Source: Bacteroidales bacterium UBA5371 (lineage in GTDB: Bacteria; Bacteroidota; Bacteroidia; Bacteroidales; P3). From it: a DNA stretch of 60,787 nucleotides. This document shows, piece after piece, positions 60,689 to 60,787 of this stretch. Location of the stretch: NCBI GenBank assembly GCA_002407855.1, contig DHPF01000012.1, forward strand, positions 262,061 to 322,847, read 5' to 3'. The position numbers and the translations under genes are program-made. The notes below the pieces were generated by a model. That model searched no databases. It was given only the letters and a program-made list of their open reading frames with translations, and was not told the origin of the DNA. Position 1 is the stretch's first letter. Each line of letters opens with the position of its first letter.

Positions 60689-60787
60689 ATGAAGAAAGCA
60701 TTACTTGGTTTTATCTTTTTATTGGTTTCGCTTTGGGGTATTGGTCAAACAACGATTAATACCGGCTCAGATGAAATATTTGGGGAT
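60689..60787 (+). CDS. Exported protein, N-terminal fragment cut by window end
   Basis: Only 33 codons are present. A signal peptide is clear (KKALLGFIFLLVSLWGIGQ), with cleavage likely before or near GQTTINTGSD. The part after it (TINTGSDEIFGD) is too short to name. A -7 promoter element precedes the ATG, so this is probably the start of a new transcription unit. Confidence 0.65.
   Translation, partial: MKKALLGFIFLLVSLWGIGQTTINTGSDEIFGD

Noticed and set aside
1..60787. tRNA, rRNA or insertion sequences
   Set aside because: I looked through the gaps for tRNA-like cloverleaf ends, transposase frames and terminal inverted repeats and saw none; a tRNAscan/Infernal run would be decisive.

Overview
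This 60.8 kb window is an AT-rich chromosomal segment of a Bacteroidota bacterium, most likely an anaerobic member of the Bacteroidales. Four things support this. Promoter-like TAnnTTTG elements precede most transcription units, with almost no Shine-Dalgarno sequences. Gene orders are typical of the phylum: nusB / DUF1573 / yajC / coaE and bamD / rpoZ / coaBC / DUF4835. Two secreted proteases carry type IX secretion sorting domains. A peptidase of family S46 is present. No rRNA, tRNA, insertion sequence or CRISPR array was seen.

Layout. 1-3362: dnaX and a cation/proton antiporter (+). 3575-11166: a minus-strand block with a phosphopantetheinyl transferase, an FKBP isomerase, a DPP7-type dipeptidyl-peptidase, an M16 peptidase, an HU/SPOR protein, kdsB and a deoxynucleoside kinase. 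11271-17518: a thioesterase, a minus-strand type II restriction-modification pair, glnS, a beta-barrel protein and a sugar nucleotidyltransferase. 17717-24804 (-): the DUF177-rpmF-plsX-fabH lipid/ribosome operon with a PhnP-like hydrolase, a Xer recombinase, a flavin reductase, coaD, an outer-membrane barrel and HU. 24894-33883 (-): fmt, ribH, an M23/LysM peptidase, a membrane protein, rpoN, asnS, a mannose-1-phosphate guanylyltransferase and a MalY-type lyase. 34088-41524 (-): a small lipoprotein, a Pif1-type helicase, a secreted serine protease, coaE-yajC-DUF1573-nusB and aqpZ. 41676-46120 (+): a SulP transporter and a BtuCDF-type metal-chelate importer. 47279-55534 (+): bamD-rpoZ-coaBC-porD, an aminotransferase and an M6 metalloprotease. 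56043-60136 (+): nrfHA-ccsBA, a nitrite-ammonifying cytochrome cassette with its own system II cytochrome c maturation genes. The window ends in the signal peptide of another exported protein.

The most unusual feature is not a gene. Twelve noncoding gaps carry short arrays built on the core TTGATTCTAA (or its complement TTAGAATCAA). All 33 unit-to-unit spacings that I measured by hand are exactly 21 bp, whatever the 11-bp linker between cores. That is two turns of B-DNA and also seven codons. Arrays often abut gene 3' ends and tend to point into them; one overwrites the end of the SulP gene and runs up to the start codon of the next gene. I do not recognise this family. A second, unrelated structure of 22-bp-spaced boxes arranged as a symmetric inverted repeat lies just upstream of nrfH.

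Physiology suggested by the genes together: an envelope with Kdo-containing LPS, Bam-assembled outer-membrane proteins and type IX secretion; growth on peptides (DPP7, M16, M6 and S1-like proteases); respiration of nitrite to ammonia; and import of cobalamin or another metal chelate.
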